A DNA stretch of 64,000 nt from UBA8529 sp964390565. GTDB lineage: Bacteria; Bacteroidota; Bacteroidia; Bacteroidales; Tenuifilaceae. Made by a program: the position numbers and the translations under genes. The notes beneath the pieces were generated by a model that worked only from the letters and a program-made list of their open reading frames with translations, was not told where the DNA came from and ran no database searches. Where the stretch lies: contig CAYMII010000003.1 in NCBI GenBank assembly GCA_964390565.1, positions 88,638 through 152,637 of the forward strand, written 5' to 3'. This document shows positions 42,627 to 50,777 of this stretch, piece by piece (within the stretch, counting starts at the first letter, position 1; the number at the start of each line of letters is the position of its first letter).

Positions 42627-42974
42627 CTACTTAAATAATTTATCAATCTCCTCTGGAGGATTTCCAATAACCGCCTTATACTTCCCAACAACGATAGGTC
42701 GTTGAATTATCTTGGGATTTTCGGCGAGTATCTTAATCCACTCATCGTTTGAGAAATTCTTCCCTTTTAAATAGGTTTTGTAGTATTCCTCGTTAGTACG
42801 AACAATCTGAATTGGCTTAAGGTTCGATTTTAGAAATATCTCCTTAAGCTCATCAAGAGTGATAGTATCGGTAATATACTCTCTTACTTCGATATCGGAA
42901 GTTTTACTTTTCAGGTAATCTAACCCAGCACGGCTGTGCTTACAACGAGTGTTATGAAAAATCTTAATCGACAT
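42627..42974 (-). CDS. ArsC-family reductase-like protein
   Basis: A 115-residue thioredoxin-fold protein of the ArsC/Spx/YffB group. The active-site Cys11 is in NTRCKHSRAGLDYL and the downstream QRPIVVGKYKAVIGNPPEEI is the conserved final strand and helix. The usual function is glutaredoxin-dependent arsenate reduction, but many homologues outside ars operons have unknown roles; no arsenic genes are nearby. Confidence 0.85.
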   Translation of the reverse strand: MSIKIFHNTRCKHSRAGLDYLKSKTSDIEVREYITDTITLDELKEIFLKSNLKPIQIVRTNEEYYKTYLKGKNFSNDEWIKILAENPKIIQRPIVVGKYKAVIGNPPEEIDKLFK

Positions 42975-43085
42975 GATACCTTTAAATTGATGGATAAGTT
43001 ACACTATCTAAAACAGCTGTTCAAAATTATTGATTAATGAATCATTATGTTTGAAAGCAGGCAAATGATTTGTAAGGTGTAATTT

Positions 43086-43835
43086 TTAATCTTTTATGCA
43101 ACGAATTGAGTACCCATATTGTGGGTAATTTCGAGCCCAAAAGACATTTGGGTCTAAACTCAACGAAAAAAAGTATGCATAGTAATCTCCTTTAGCAGAC
43201 CACCAATTTCCATAAAGGCGAATAAATTCAAAATCCCCAGTTCTGTAGTTACGCCAACCCCCTGGTAGCGCAGTAAAACCGCTACTATTATCCTCTTCAG
43301 AAGGTGACCAATGCTTTCCCCCAGCCTCTTTCATCTTATCGCCAGCAATGCTGTTGCCAAGGGTTAAATCACCATCTCCAAGAAAGGTTATCAGCGTTTT
43401 CCAGTCCTCATCGGTGGGCACATGCCAGCCCTTGGGGGCAAGCCCCCTGGGGTCAGATACGGCAAACCAGTTGTACAGCCCGCCAAAGGTGGCAATGCTA
43501 TCGAGTTTTTGCGTATTGTTGTAGTAGCAGTAAGCGCCATAGGTTAAATCGACCCACTGAGCGGTATCAGTAACGTTGGGTATGGGGTCGCCATTTCGGT
43601 AATGGGTAACCCGCAGGTTCTCGGCCATCCACGTTTGAGTGCCAATTTTAATAGTTTTATAAACATTCCCATCAATATCGGCTAAACTACCATATTTCAG
43701 TTTGGGGTTAAAAACTGCGGTGGTTAACCCGTTGGTGGGATTGGTGGGACCATCTTCACCCACCTTACAGCAGGTTACAAAACTGAATGTAAACGTAAGT
43801 AATAATAAAGTAAAAACTGGATTTTTAATATTCAT
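43086..43835 (-). CDS. FISUMP-domain lipoprotein
   Basis: A 249-residue lipoprotein: signal with Cys22 (PVFTLLLLTFTFSFVTCCKV), then a FISUMP domain (Fibrobacter succinogenes major paralogous domain) from DIDGNVYKTIKIGTQTWMAENL to the final YSIRCIKD. Other motifs are GAYCYYNNTQKLDSIATFGGLYNWFAV, GLAPKGWHVPTDEDWKTL and GFTALPGGWRN. The family is frequently multicopy and surface-exposed. The middle of the gene (43380-43560) is distinctly more GC-rich than its ends, which suggests recombination with another family copy. A TATCTTTG box lies upstream (plus 43872-43879, minus strand). Confidence 0.85.
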   Translation of the reverse strand: MNIKNPVFTLLLLTFTFSFVTCCKVGEDGPTNPTNGLTTAVFNPKLKYGSLADIDGNVYKTIKIGTQTWMAENLRVTHYRNGDPIPNVTDTAQWVDLTYGAYCYYNNTQKLDSIATFGGLYNWFAVSDPRGLAPKGWHVPTDEDWKTLITFLGDGDLTLGNSIAGDKMKEAGGKHWSPSEEDNSSGFTALPGGWRNYRTGDFEFIRLYGNWWSAKGDYYAYFFSLSLDPNVFWARNYPQYGYSIRCIKD

Positions 43836-43871
43836 AAAAATGTTTCAAACTAATTCGAACCTAACTCTAAT

Positions 43872-43879
43872 CAAAGATA
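43872..43879 (-). promoter_or_regulatory. Possible -7 box for the FISUMP gene
   Basis: Minus-strand TATCTTTG, 37 bases before the start codon. Confidence 0.4.
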
Positions 43880-43900
43880 AGAACTATTTTCATCTTTAAA

Positions 43901-43945
43901 CACCGAGTTCACGGAGTAAACTGCACAGAGTTTCACAGCATAAAT
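43901..43945. repeat. Dispersed palindromic repeat, degenerate copy
   Basis: CACCGAGTTCACGGAG...CACAGAGTTTCACAG resembles the ACCGC-GAG-type ends of the elements at 15993 and 25948; heavily decayed. Confidence 0.4.
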
Positions 43946-44103
43946 GCACGTAATCTCTCTTTTAAATCAAAAACACACCTTTGTTTACTTATAAACTTTT
44001 CATCTTATTAACTTGTTAACTATTTCTGATATCAAGCCAACCATTTTTTTTGCTTTCTCGCCATATGAAATTACCTTTAAGCAATCATTTGAATAGATAG
44101 AAA

Positions 44104-44898
44104 ATGAAGCAATACATTGAATTTCTTGATCATATTATGACCAAAGGGGTTGAGAAAACCGATAGAACAGGCACAGGTACTATCAGCGTTTTTGGTTACC
44201 AAATGCGTTTCGATTTATCGGAAGGATTCCCTTTGCTTACAACTAAAAAGCTTCACCTTAAATCCATAATCCACGAGCTGCTTTGGTTCTTAAATGGCGA
44301 CACAAACGTAAAATACCTCAACGATAATGGCGTTTCCATTTGGAACGAGTGGGCCGATGCCAACGGAAACCTTGGTCCTGTTTATGGCTATCAGTGGCGC
44401 TCATGGCCAACTGCCGATGGCAGGCACATCGACCAGATAACTCAGGTAATAAATTCGATAACAAAGAATCCTGACTCGAGACGTCATATGGTTTGCGCTT
44501 GGAATGTTGGGGAGATAGAGAATATGGCGTTACCGCCATGCCATGCGCTTTTCCAATTTTATGTGGCCGACGGAAAGCTTTCGTGCCAGCTCTACCAGCG
44601 TAGCGCCGATGTTTTCCTTGGGGTACCTTTCAATATAGCTTCGTACGCTATCCTAACCCTTATGGTTGCTCAGGTTACTGGACTAAAACCCGGAGAATTT
44701 ATTCACTCCTTTGGCGATGCTCATATCTACTTAAATCATATTGAACAGGTTAAACTTCAGATGACCCGCGAACCAAGGGCTTTACCAAAAATGATAATTA
44801 ACCCAAATGTTAAATCGATATTCGATTTTAAGTTTGATGATTTTAAACTCGAAGGCTACGATCCACATCCACATATTAAAGGGGCGATAGCTGTTTAA
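44104..44898 (+). CDS. thyA: Thymidylate synthase
   Basis: A 264-residue folate-dependent enzyme converting dUMP to dTMP. The catalytic cysteine is in LPPCHALFQFYVADGKLSCQLYQRSADVFLGVPFNIASYA. Other motifs are DRTGTGTISVFG, RRHMVCAWNVGEI and the C-terminal AV. Length is exact for the short ThyA form. folA follows 39 bases later. Confidence 0.98.
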   Translation: MKQYIEFLDHIMTKGVEKTDRTGTGTISVFGYQMRFDLSEGFPLLTTKKLHLKSIIHELLWFLNGDTNVKYLNDNGVSIWNEWADANGNLGPVYGYQWRSWPTADGRHIDQITQVINSITKNPDSRRHMVCAWNVGEIENMALPPCHALFQFYVADGKLSCQLYQRSADVFLGVPFNIASYAILTLMVAQVTGLKPGEFIHSFGDAHIYLNHIEQVKLQMTREPRALPKMIINPNVKSIFDFKFDDFKLEGYDPHPHIKGAIAV

Positions 44899-44937
44899 GT
44901 GGCAAGTAAAACAAACAACGAACAACCATCAACTAAA

Positions 44938-45426
44938 ATGATAAAGTCAATAATAGTAGCGGTAGCGGAGAATGATGCGATTGGGTACGACAATCATCTG
45001 CTATGGCATATCTCAGAGGATTTGAAAAGGTTCAAAAGCCTTACTACAGGGCATCATATCATAATGGGTCGCAAGACCTACGAGAGCGTTGGTAAGCCCT
45101 TACCAGGACGAGTGAACATAATCATTTCTCGTCAGGAGAACATACAGTTTGAAGGCTGCTTGGTTGCAAAATCGCTAGAGGAAGCGTTTGAACTAGCAAA
45201 GAACGATAACGAAGTTTTTATTATTGGTGGTGGCGAAATATACAAACAGGCCTTACCAATTACCGATAAAATCTACCTTACTCGCGTTCATGCTGGTTTT
45301 GCAGGCGACACCTTTTTCCCTGAGCTAAACTTATCGGAATGGTCGACAGAGAGCATTACAAAAGGAAAGCCCGCCAATGATGACGGGCTTGGATATACTT
45401 TTATCAACCTAGTTCGACACAAATAA
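44938..45426 (+). CDS. folA: Dihydrofolate reductase
   Basis: A 162-residue enzyme regenerating tetrahydrofolate for ThyA. The start is chosen at ATG 44938 (MIKSIIVAVAENDAIGYDNHLLWHISEDLKRFK, the normal family beginning); a frame extension to the thyA stop (44899) would translate a low-complexity (AAC)-type run. Catalytic acidic residue and NADPH motifs: GHHIIMGRKTYESVGKPLPGRVNIIISR and VFIIGGGEIYKQALP. Its last codons contain a hairpin that may terminate clpX on the other strand. Confidence 0.93.
   Translation: MIKSIIVAVAENDAIGYDNHLLWHISEDLKRFKSLTTGHHIIMGRKTYESVGKPLPGRVNIIISRQENIQFEGCLVAKSLEEAFELAKNDNEVFIIGGGEIYKQALPITDKIYLTRVHAGFAGDTFFPELNLSEWSTESITKGKPANDDGLGYTFINLVRHK
45367..45390 (-). 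terminator. Possible clpX terminator embedded in the folA 3' end
   Basis: AAGCCCG (45367-45373) pairs with CGGGCTT (45384-45390). Read on the minus strand, the hairpin is followed by TTTCCTTTTG. It lies about 40 bases beyond the clpX stop, within the folA coding region on the opposite strand. Confidence 0.45.
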
Positions 45427-45427
45427 C

Positions 45428-46657
45428 CTAGGCTGCCTTCAACCTCTTAATATTTGCCTTTTCAAGTTTCTTTTGAGCATACTCAAGGGTTATAATCATC
45501 TCGTGTTCCTTCCCTGATGGGAGTTCGAACATGGCATCGATCATAATTGCCTCGCAGATTGAACGTAAACCACGAGCACCTAGCTTAAACTCAATGGCTT
45601 TATCAACTATATAATCCAGCACCTCATCCTTGATGTCAAGCTTGATATTATCGTACTCAAAAAGCCTTACATACTGCTTTGTGATGGCATTTTTTGGCTC
45701 GGTGAGGATATTTCTTAGTGCATCACGATCGAGTGGCATTAAATAGGTTAGGATAGGTAACCTACCAATAATTTCGGGGATTAACCCAAACATCCTCAAA
45801 TCTTGCGGAGCGATATACTGTAAAAGGTTATCCTTATCGATATTCTCGCGCTCTTTACTTGCACCGTAGCCAACAATCTGAGTATTCAAGCGCTGAGCAA
45901 TTTTCTTCTCAATACCTTCGAATGCCCCGCCGCAAATGAAAAGGATATTCTTTGTATCTACAGCAATCATCTTTTGCTCAGGGTGCTTACGACCACCTTG
46001 AGGTGGAACGTTTACTATAGAACCTTCAAGCAACTTTAGTAAAGCTTGCTGAACGCCTTCGCCCGAAACATCACGGGTTATGGATGGATTATCGCCTTTG
46101 CGGGCAATTTTATCTAGTTCATCAATAAAGACAATACCCTTTTCGGCAGCCTCAACGTTATAATCGGCAACTTGCAAAAGACGAGTAAGAATGGTTTCAA
46201 CATCCTCGCCAACATAACCAGCCTCGGTAAGAACCGTAGCATCTACAATAGCAAAAGGAACATGTAACATTCTAGCAATCGTTCTTGCAAGAAGCGTTTT
46301 TCCTGTACCTGTACGACCAACTAATAGGATGTTAGATTTCTCAATCTCAACATCATCCTCATTGTTTTTGCTAACCTGCATCAATCTTTTATAGTGATTG
46401 TAAACTGCAACCGATAGGTATTTCTTCGCCTCATCCTGACCAATAACGTATTGATCAAGAAACTTCTTCATCTCAGCAGGTTTCTGGAGTTTACCCTTGT
46501 TCAGCGTAAATTCCCCCTTCTTCTTCAACTCCTCGTTTACGATGAGGTTGGCTTGCTCGGCGCACATATCGCAAATAAAAGCATCAACACCCGAAACAAG
46601 CAGGTTCACATCGCGCCTATGACGTCCACAAAACGAACATTTATCGTCTTTCTTCAT
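45428..46657 (-). CDS. clpX: ATP-dependent protease ATP-binding subunit ClpX
   Basis: A 409-residue AAA+ unfoldase that feeds substrates to ClpP. It has the zinc-finger start CSFCGRHRRDVNLLV ... CDMCAEQA, Walker A GRTGTGKTLLARTIA, Walker B IVFIDELDKIA, the pore loop AGYVGEDVETIL and the IGFGA-like ClpP loop (VGYGASKE). Length is normal. A minus-strand TACCTTTG box (plus 46684-46691) is about 27 bases upstream. Usually in tig-clpP-clpX order on one strand; here two plus-strand genes lie between clpX and clpP. Confidence 0.97.
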   Translation of the reverse strand: MKKDDKCSFCGRHRRDVNLLVSGVDAFICDMCAEQANLIVNEELKKKGEFTLNKGKLQKPAEMKKFLDQYVIGQDEAKKYLSVAVYNHYKRLMQVSKNNEDDVEIEKSNILLVGRTGTGKTLLARTIARMLHVPFAIVDATVLTEAGYVGEDVETILTRLLQVADYNVEAAEKGIVFIDELDKIARKGDNPSITRDVSGEGVQQALLKLLEGSIVNVPPQGGRKHPEQKMIAVDTKNILFICGGAFEGIEKKIAQRLNTQIVGYGASKERENIDKDNLLQYIAPQDLRMFGLIPEIIGRLPILTYLMPLDRDALRNILTEPKNAITKQYVRLFEYDNIKLDIKDEVLDYIVDKAIEFKLGARGLRSICEAIMIDAMFELPSGKEHEMIITLEYAQKKLEKANIKRLKAA

Positions 46658-46683
46658 TTGATTATTAACTCTATTAATGCTTG

Positions 46684-46691
46684 CAAAGGTA
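46684..46691 (-). promoter_or_regulatory. Probable clpX -7 box
   Basis: Minus-strand TACCTTTG fits TAnnTTTG; clpX therefore has its own promoter. Confidence 0.5.
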
Positions 46692-46808
46692 GGAATAATT
46701 TAATTAACTTTACTTGCGATAGTTACTCCTTAAAGGCCTTAGTTCTAAAGCAGTTTAGGATAACCCAATATTCTGATCAAGCATCACATATTACTTAATT
46801 TTAGAATA

Positions 46809-47402
46809 ATGAAATCATTTTTTTTCGCATTTATATTATTAATACTCGGGCTAAATACATTTAGTCAGGTATTTAATATTAAAGATTTGACAGTTAAAGA
46901 TTCGATTTATTACAATCAGAATATAATTTACACTGGAACTTTCATTTCTTACCATAAAAATGATATTATCAAAGAAAAAGGATTTATTAAAAAAGGGAAG
47001 TTAGATAGCACATTAACATCATATGACAAATCAGGAAATCCTTTATCAGTATTGATTTTTAAAGGAGAGAAATTAGTTCACCAAACGCTCTATTACCCCA
47101 ACACGAATACTATAAAAAGAAAAACTTCATTGAAAAACAAAATCGAGGATGGATTGTGCACGACTTATTATTTAAACGGATCACCTCAAGATAGTGGGTG
47201 TTATGCATTAGGTAAAAAGATTGGAAAATGGACATATTGGAATAAATATGGACAAAAGAATTTAGAAATAACAATACATAAAGACTGCTGGAAAAAAACT
47301 GAATTTGTCATCTCAAAGGATAGTATATATTCCAAAACAGATTTTTTTGACAAATTTGGAAGGAAAATAGTAAAGAATGAATCTACGGATAGCACACGCT
47401 AA
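46809..47402 (+). CDS. Exported MORN-like (YwqK-type) repeat protein
   Basis: A 197-residue exported protein: signal peptide (MKSFFFAFILLILGLNTFS), then YTGTFISYHKNDIIKEKGFIKKGKLDSTLTSYDKSGN, a pattern of short beta-turn repeats as in MORN-variant/YwqK antitoxin-like proteins. Strands with G-x-x-x-x-Y-x-x-x-G spacing recur to about residue 150. The role is unknown. It is on the opposite strand between clpX and clpP, 24 bases before the OMPLA-like gene, so probably cotranscribed with it. Confidence 0.68.
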   Translation: MKSFFFAFILLILGLNTFSQVFNIKDLTVKDSIYYNQNIIYTGTFISYHKNDIIKEKGFIKKGKLDSTLTSYDKSGNPLSVLIFKGEKLVHQTLYYPNTNTIKRKTSLKNKIEDGLCTTYYLNGSPQDSGCYALGKKIGKWTYWNKYGQKNLEITIHKDCWKKTEFVISKDSIYSKTDFFDKFGRKIVKNESTDSTR

Positions 47403-47426
47403 ATATGGTAATACCAAGAGTTTGTT

Positions 47427-48356
47427 ATGATAACAATTTCGAATCAATTAAAACTTATTATCAGTTTCATGATAATAAGTTTGACTGTTAAATCGCAGGA
47501 GATATCGAAAGATTCAACACTTTTCGAAAGCACATTTAGCATGTTTCGCGAACCAAGCTATATAAGTGCACTAGGAGGGATTGGTAATATTGAGCCATTG
47601 ATTTTTGAAGGGGATATTGTCCCTTACTTTACTGTAAACAAAAGCACCCGTTGGGGAATTGAGCTATCGCCTCGGTTTATCCTTAGGATGTACAATGAAA
47701 AATCGCTCCCTGTTCGAACGCCATCATTTATGCCAAAGGGAACAATCTTTTATAGAATCTCCTCTAAAAACAAGCAAGCAGAGGGGGTTTTCACATATTT
47801 TTCATGGGCCCATCACTCCAATGGGCAATCTGATAGTTTTTATAATGAAGATAGCACCGCCATAAACACAAAATCGGGGAACTTCTCAACAAACTATATC
47901 GAAGGTGGAATGTTCTTTTCTCGTCCCGATAAAAGATTCCCAAAGGCAGTTATCAATTACATGAAACTTTCGGTTCTTTATCACTATCATCAAGCTCCAG
48001 AGTTACGACCACGATATGGTAGGCTTAGGTTTTTCACCGATTTTCAATCATCATTTAACCTATCCAAAGCATTACGAATATTTGGGAATACAAGTAAGAA
48101 CCCAGCCAGTCATAATGCTATACTAAGTCAATCCATTCGGATTGGGCTAATTGCTGGAGACATGGCTAACGTTAGCACTTTTGATACAAAGAGGCTAATT
48201 TTCAGGTATACCATTTCGTTTAAGCCATCGTTCCTAAGCGATGTAACCATTTTTGCCCAATACTACTACGGGCAGGATTACTACAACATTTACTTTGACC
48301 GTACTCTAAAGGTTCTGCGATTTGGGCTAGCGGCTAAAACTTCGATATTTGAATAG
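47427..48356 (+). CDS. OMPLA-like outer-membrane barrel (possible phospholipase A1)
   Basis: A 309-residue exported beta-barrel. After a signal peptide (LIISFMIISLTVKSQ) the central WAHHSNGQSD segment (about residues 127-136) matches the H-x-S-N-G active site of outer-membrane phospholipase A (PldA): His129 and Ser131, with an Asn-Tyr (about 156-157) in NFSTNYIEGG at the expected distance for the third residue. Later strands (LRFFTDFQSS, FAQYYYGQDYYNIYFD) and a C-terminal Phe-containing end fit a barrel. This is a motif-level assignment and has not been tested by alignment; it may be a barrel with a different function. Confidence 0.6.
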   Translation: MITISNQLKLIISFMIISLTVKSQEISKDSTLFESTFSMFREPSYISALGGIGNIEPLIFEGDIVPYFTVNKSTRWGIELSPRFILRMYNEKSLPVRTPSFMPKGTIFYRISSKNKQAEGVFTYFSWAHHSNGQSDSFYNEDSTAINTKSGNFSTNYIEGGMFFSRPDKRFPKAVINYMKLSVLYHYHQAPELRPRYGRLRFFTDFQSSFNLSKALRIFGNTSKNPASHNAILSQSIRIGLIAGDMANVSTFDTKRLIFRYTISFKPSFLSDVTIFAQYYYGQDYYNIYFDRTLKVLRFGLAAKTSIFE

Positions 48357-48368
48357 TTACAAATAAAA

Positions 48369-48395
48369 AACCCTCGCAGAAAATCTGAGAGGGTT
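48369..48395 (-). terminator. Terminator after clpP (minus strand)
   Basis: AACCCTC (48369-48375) pairs with GAGGGTT (48389-48395). On the minus strand it is followed by TTTTTTATTT, so it ends clpP; it also meets the convergent gene at 48356. Confidence 0.8.
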
Positions 48396-48415
48396 CGTGT
48401 TTCAATTTATCAACA

Positions 48416-49090
48416 TTATTTAGTTGTACCGTTTCTCTGTAAAACCTCGTCAATCATTCCATAATCCTTGGCTTCTTGAGCAGTCATCCAGTAGTCGCGG
48501 TCAGAGTCTTTCTGAATCTTCTCAAATGGATTACCCGAATGCTTAGCAACGATATTATACAACTCATCGCGTAGTTTTAAAATCTCGCGAGTTGTGATTT
48601 CGATATCTGATGCTTGTCCTTCGGCACCACCCATAGGTTGGTGAATCATCACCCTTGAGTGAGGCAAAGCGGTACGCTTCCCTTTTTCACCTGCGGTGAG
48701 AAGAACTGCGCCCATTGAAGCAGCCATTCCAGTACAAATTGTAGCCACATTTGAGCTTATATACTGCATGGTGTCATAAATACCTAAGCCAGCATAAACT
48801 GAACCACCTGGAGTGTTAAAGTAGATTTGAATATCCTTTGAAGGATCGGTAGACTCAAGGAAAAGCAGTTGAGCTTGAATGATGTTTGCAACATCATCGT
48901 TAATTGGAACACCTAAAAAGATGATTCGATCCATCATAAGGCGCGAAAACACGTCCATAGTGGCAATGTTTAGCTGCCGCTCCTCGATGATGGTTGGTGA
49001 TATATAGCTGCTGTGCATTGATTGGAAGTTGTGCAGCGATAGACTGCTTATTCCACGATGCCTAATGGCATATTTTTCGAATTCGTTCAT
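48416..49090 (-). CDS. clpP: ATP-dependent Clp protease proteolytic subunit ClpP
   Basis: A 224-residue serine peptidase subunit forming the double heptamer ring. The catalytic Ser is in CTGMAASMGAVLLTAG, the His in HSRVMIHQPMGGAEGQ, and the Asp in the DRDYWMTAQEA region. An N-terminal extension of about 25 residues precedes YISPTIIEERQLNI. A minus-strand TATCTTTG box (plus 49133-49140) is upstream. tig lies 159 bases upstream on the same strand with its own terminator between. Confidence 0.97.
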   Translation of the reverse strand: MNEFEKYAIRHRGISSLSLHNFQSMHSSYISPTIIEERQLNIATMDVFSRLMMDRIIFLGVPINDDVANIIQAQLLFLESTDPSKDIQIYFNTPGGSVYAGLGIYDTMQYISSNVATICTGMAASMGAVLLTAGEKGKRTALPHSRVMIHQPMGGAEGQASDIEITTREILKLRDELYNIVAKHSGNPFEKIQKDSDRDYWMTAQEAKDYGMIDEVLQRNGTTK

Positions 49091-49132
49091 ATGAAGTATT
49101 TAAAATTATCGATTTTGCTAAAGATGTTAATC

Positions 49133-49140
49133 CAAAGATA
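49133..49140 (-). promoter_or_regulatory. Probable clpP -7 box
   Basis: Minus-strand TATCTTTG fits TAnnTTTG, about 43 bases before the clpP start codon. Confidence 0.45.
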
Positions 49141-49200
49141 GCGTCTTTTTTTTATTGTTGAATTGAATAATAACAAAGTATAGCATCTTTGGTTAATAAA

Positions 49201-49230
49201 AAAACCGGCAATCTTACGAAAGCCGGTTTT
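49201..49230 (-). terminator. Terminator after tig (minus strand)
   Basis: AAAACCGGC (49201-49209) pairs with GCCGGTTTT (49222-49230), followed on the minus strand by a T run. Confidence 0.85.
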
Positions 49231-49249
49231 GAGATATTAGGTATTACTA

Positions 49250-50596
49250 CTATTTTAAGTTGTTGAATTCGTCGGTTGTAACTTCTTTCTCATCAAGTTT
49301 AACCGCTTCTCTGATAATCGCAACAGCCTTATCTTCAAGTAAACGCTCTTGAATTTTGCGTTTTTCGCCATCCTTCTTAAGTACGCTATCAGCATAGCTA
49401 ACAAGATACTCATCTGGCATCTGCATCATACCGTATGAAGCAAATTGGTTACGCGCAAATTCCATAGCAAATGCATGAACTTCCTCTTCAGTTATCTTTA
49501 AATCGTTCTCCATAGCGACCTTATCGCGGATAAGCTGCCATTGAAGGTCTTTCTCAAACATTGGAAACTCAGACTCAATCTGCTCGCGAGTATGCTTACC
49601 TTCGTTAATCATAGTTAACCAACGAACTAGGAATTCTTTTGGAAGTTCGATTTTGAATTTCTCAATTAGTTTCTCTTTTAGATCGATAAGTAGACGGAAG
49701 TTGCTCTCGTGAACTAGGTTTTTGCTGATCTCCTCGTCGATTTTTGCGTTAAACTCCTCTTCTGAGTTAACAACGCCCTCGCCAAAAGCCTTATTGAAAA
49801 ACTCTTGGTTAAGTTCTGCTTTAGCAAAAGTCATGGTTTCAGTTACCGTTGCTTGGAATAGTGGCTGAACATCGGCAAGTTTATCCTTTGCTACATGAAG
49901 TAACGCAGCCTTATCGGTAGCATTTGGAAAAGCTTTTAATGTATCGATAGTAACAACATCACCGGCCTTTAGCCCGATTAGCTTATTCTTCTCAGTCTCA
50001 TCAGCAACTAATGCGATTGAGATTGATGCGCTCTCAACGTAAACGCCACCATCACGTGGTGATTCGTCAGCGTTAAGCTCGTTTAAAGTTGCTTTAATTA
50101 AATCTTTTTCGGCAGTAACCTCAACTGGGACGTAGCTGCCATTACGCTGACGGTAGCTGTTTGAGTAGATCTCGCGAAGTTTATCGTCAACTTTAATTGT
50201 ATAGTAAGGTACTTTGTCCTTTTTGCTTAGCTTAAGTTCGAATTCAGGAACTAAGCCAAGGTCGAAAGCAAACTCAAACTCCTCTTGAGTTTCCCAATCG
50301 ATAGGTTTTTGTTGCTCGCTAGGAATTGGCTCGCCAAGGATATTAAGCTTTTGCTCAACTAAAAATTTCGAAAGTGATTCTGAAATAAGCTTGTTAACCT
50401 CATCAACAATAATTGGTTTACGGTAAAGCTTATTAATTAGAGATGCAGGAGCATTACCAGGACGAAATCCTTTAATGGCTGCTTTTTTACGATAATCTTT
50501 TAGAGCCACGTCAACCTTTGGCTCGTAATCTGCCTTTTCGATTTTTAGTTTGAGCACTGCATTTAGCGCATCAACTTCTTCCTTTAAAATATTCAT
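49250..50596 (-). CDS. tig: Trigger factor
   Basis: A 448-residue ribosome-associated chaperone. The N-terminal ribosome-binding domain has the GFRPGNAPASLINKLYRKPI motif corresponding to the GFRxGK signature. The middle PPIase-like part is divergent and lacks the usual FKBP active-site features, as is common in Bacteroidota. The C-terminal helical arms (FMFEKDLQWQLIRDKVAMENDLKITEEEVHAFAMEFARNQF) are present. A full TTTG-N20-TACCTTTG promoter lies upstream. tig and clpP neighbour each other as in most bacteria. Confidence 0.92.
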   Translation of the reverse strand: MNILKEEVDALNAVLKLKIEKADYEPKVDVALKDYRKKAAIKGFRPGNAPASLINKLYRKPIIVDEVNKLISESLSKFLVEQKLNILGEPIPSEQQKPIDWETQEEFEFAFDLGLVPEFELKLSKKDKVPYYTIKVDDKLREIYSNSYRQRNGSYVPVEVTAEKDLIKATLNELNADESPRDGGVYVESASISIALVADETEKNKLIGLKAGDVVTIDTLKAFPNATDKAALLHVAKDKLADVQPLFQATVTETMTFAKAELNQEFFNKAFGEGVVNSEEEFNAKIDEEISKNLVHESNFRLLIDLKEKLIEKFKIELPKEFLVRWLTMINEGKHTREQIESEFPMFEKDLQWQLIRDKVAMENDLKITEEEVHAFAMEFARNQFASYGMMQMPDEYLVSYADSVLKKDGEKRKIQERLLEDKAVAIIREAVKLDEKEVTTDEFNNLK

Positions 50597-50728
50597 TCTT
50601 GTGTTATTAGATTACAATACTAATGCGAAAATTGAAATGATTCCCTAGTTCAAAATGATTATCATTTGCCCATAATACGAGGGTTATATCATTCTGATTT
50701 ACAGTTTTACAGCTGTTTTTTGGGGTGA

Positions 50729-50760
50729 CAAAGGTAGAAAAAGGTGTTTGAAGAAACAAA
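50729..50760 (-). promoter_or_regulatory. tig promoter
   Basis: On the minus strand TTTG (plus 50757-50760), 20 bases, TACCTTTG (plus 50729-50736): a full consensus match. The leader to the tig start would be about 125 bases. Confidence 0.65.
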
Positions 50761-50777
50761 TTATTGGTATAAAACTC

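Noticed and set aside
44899..44937. Extended folA N-terminus
   Set aside because: It translates a low-complexity intergenic run; DHFR proteins start at the residue corresponding to ATG 44938.
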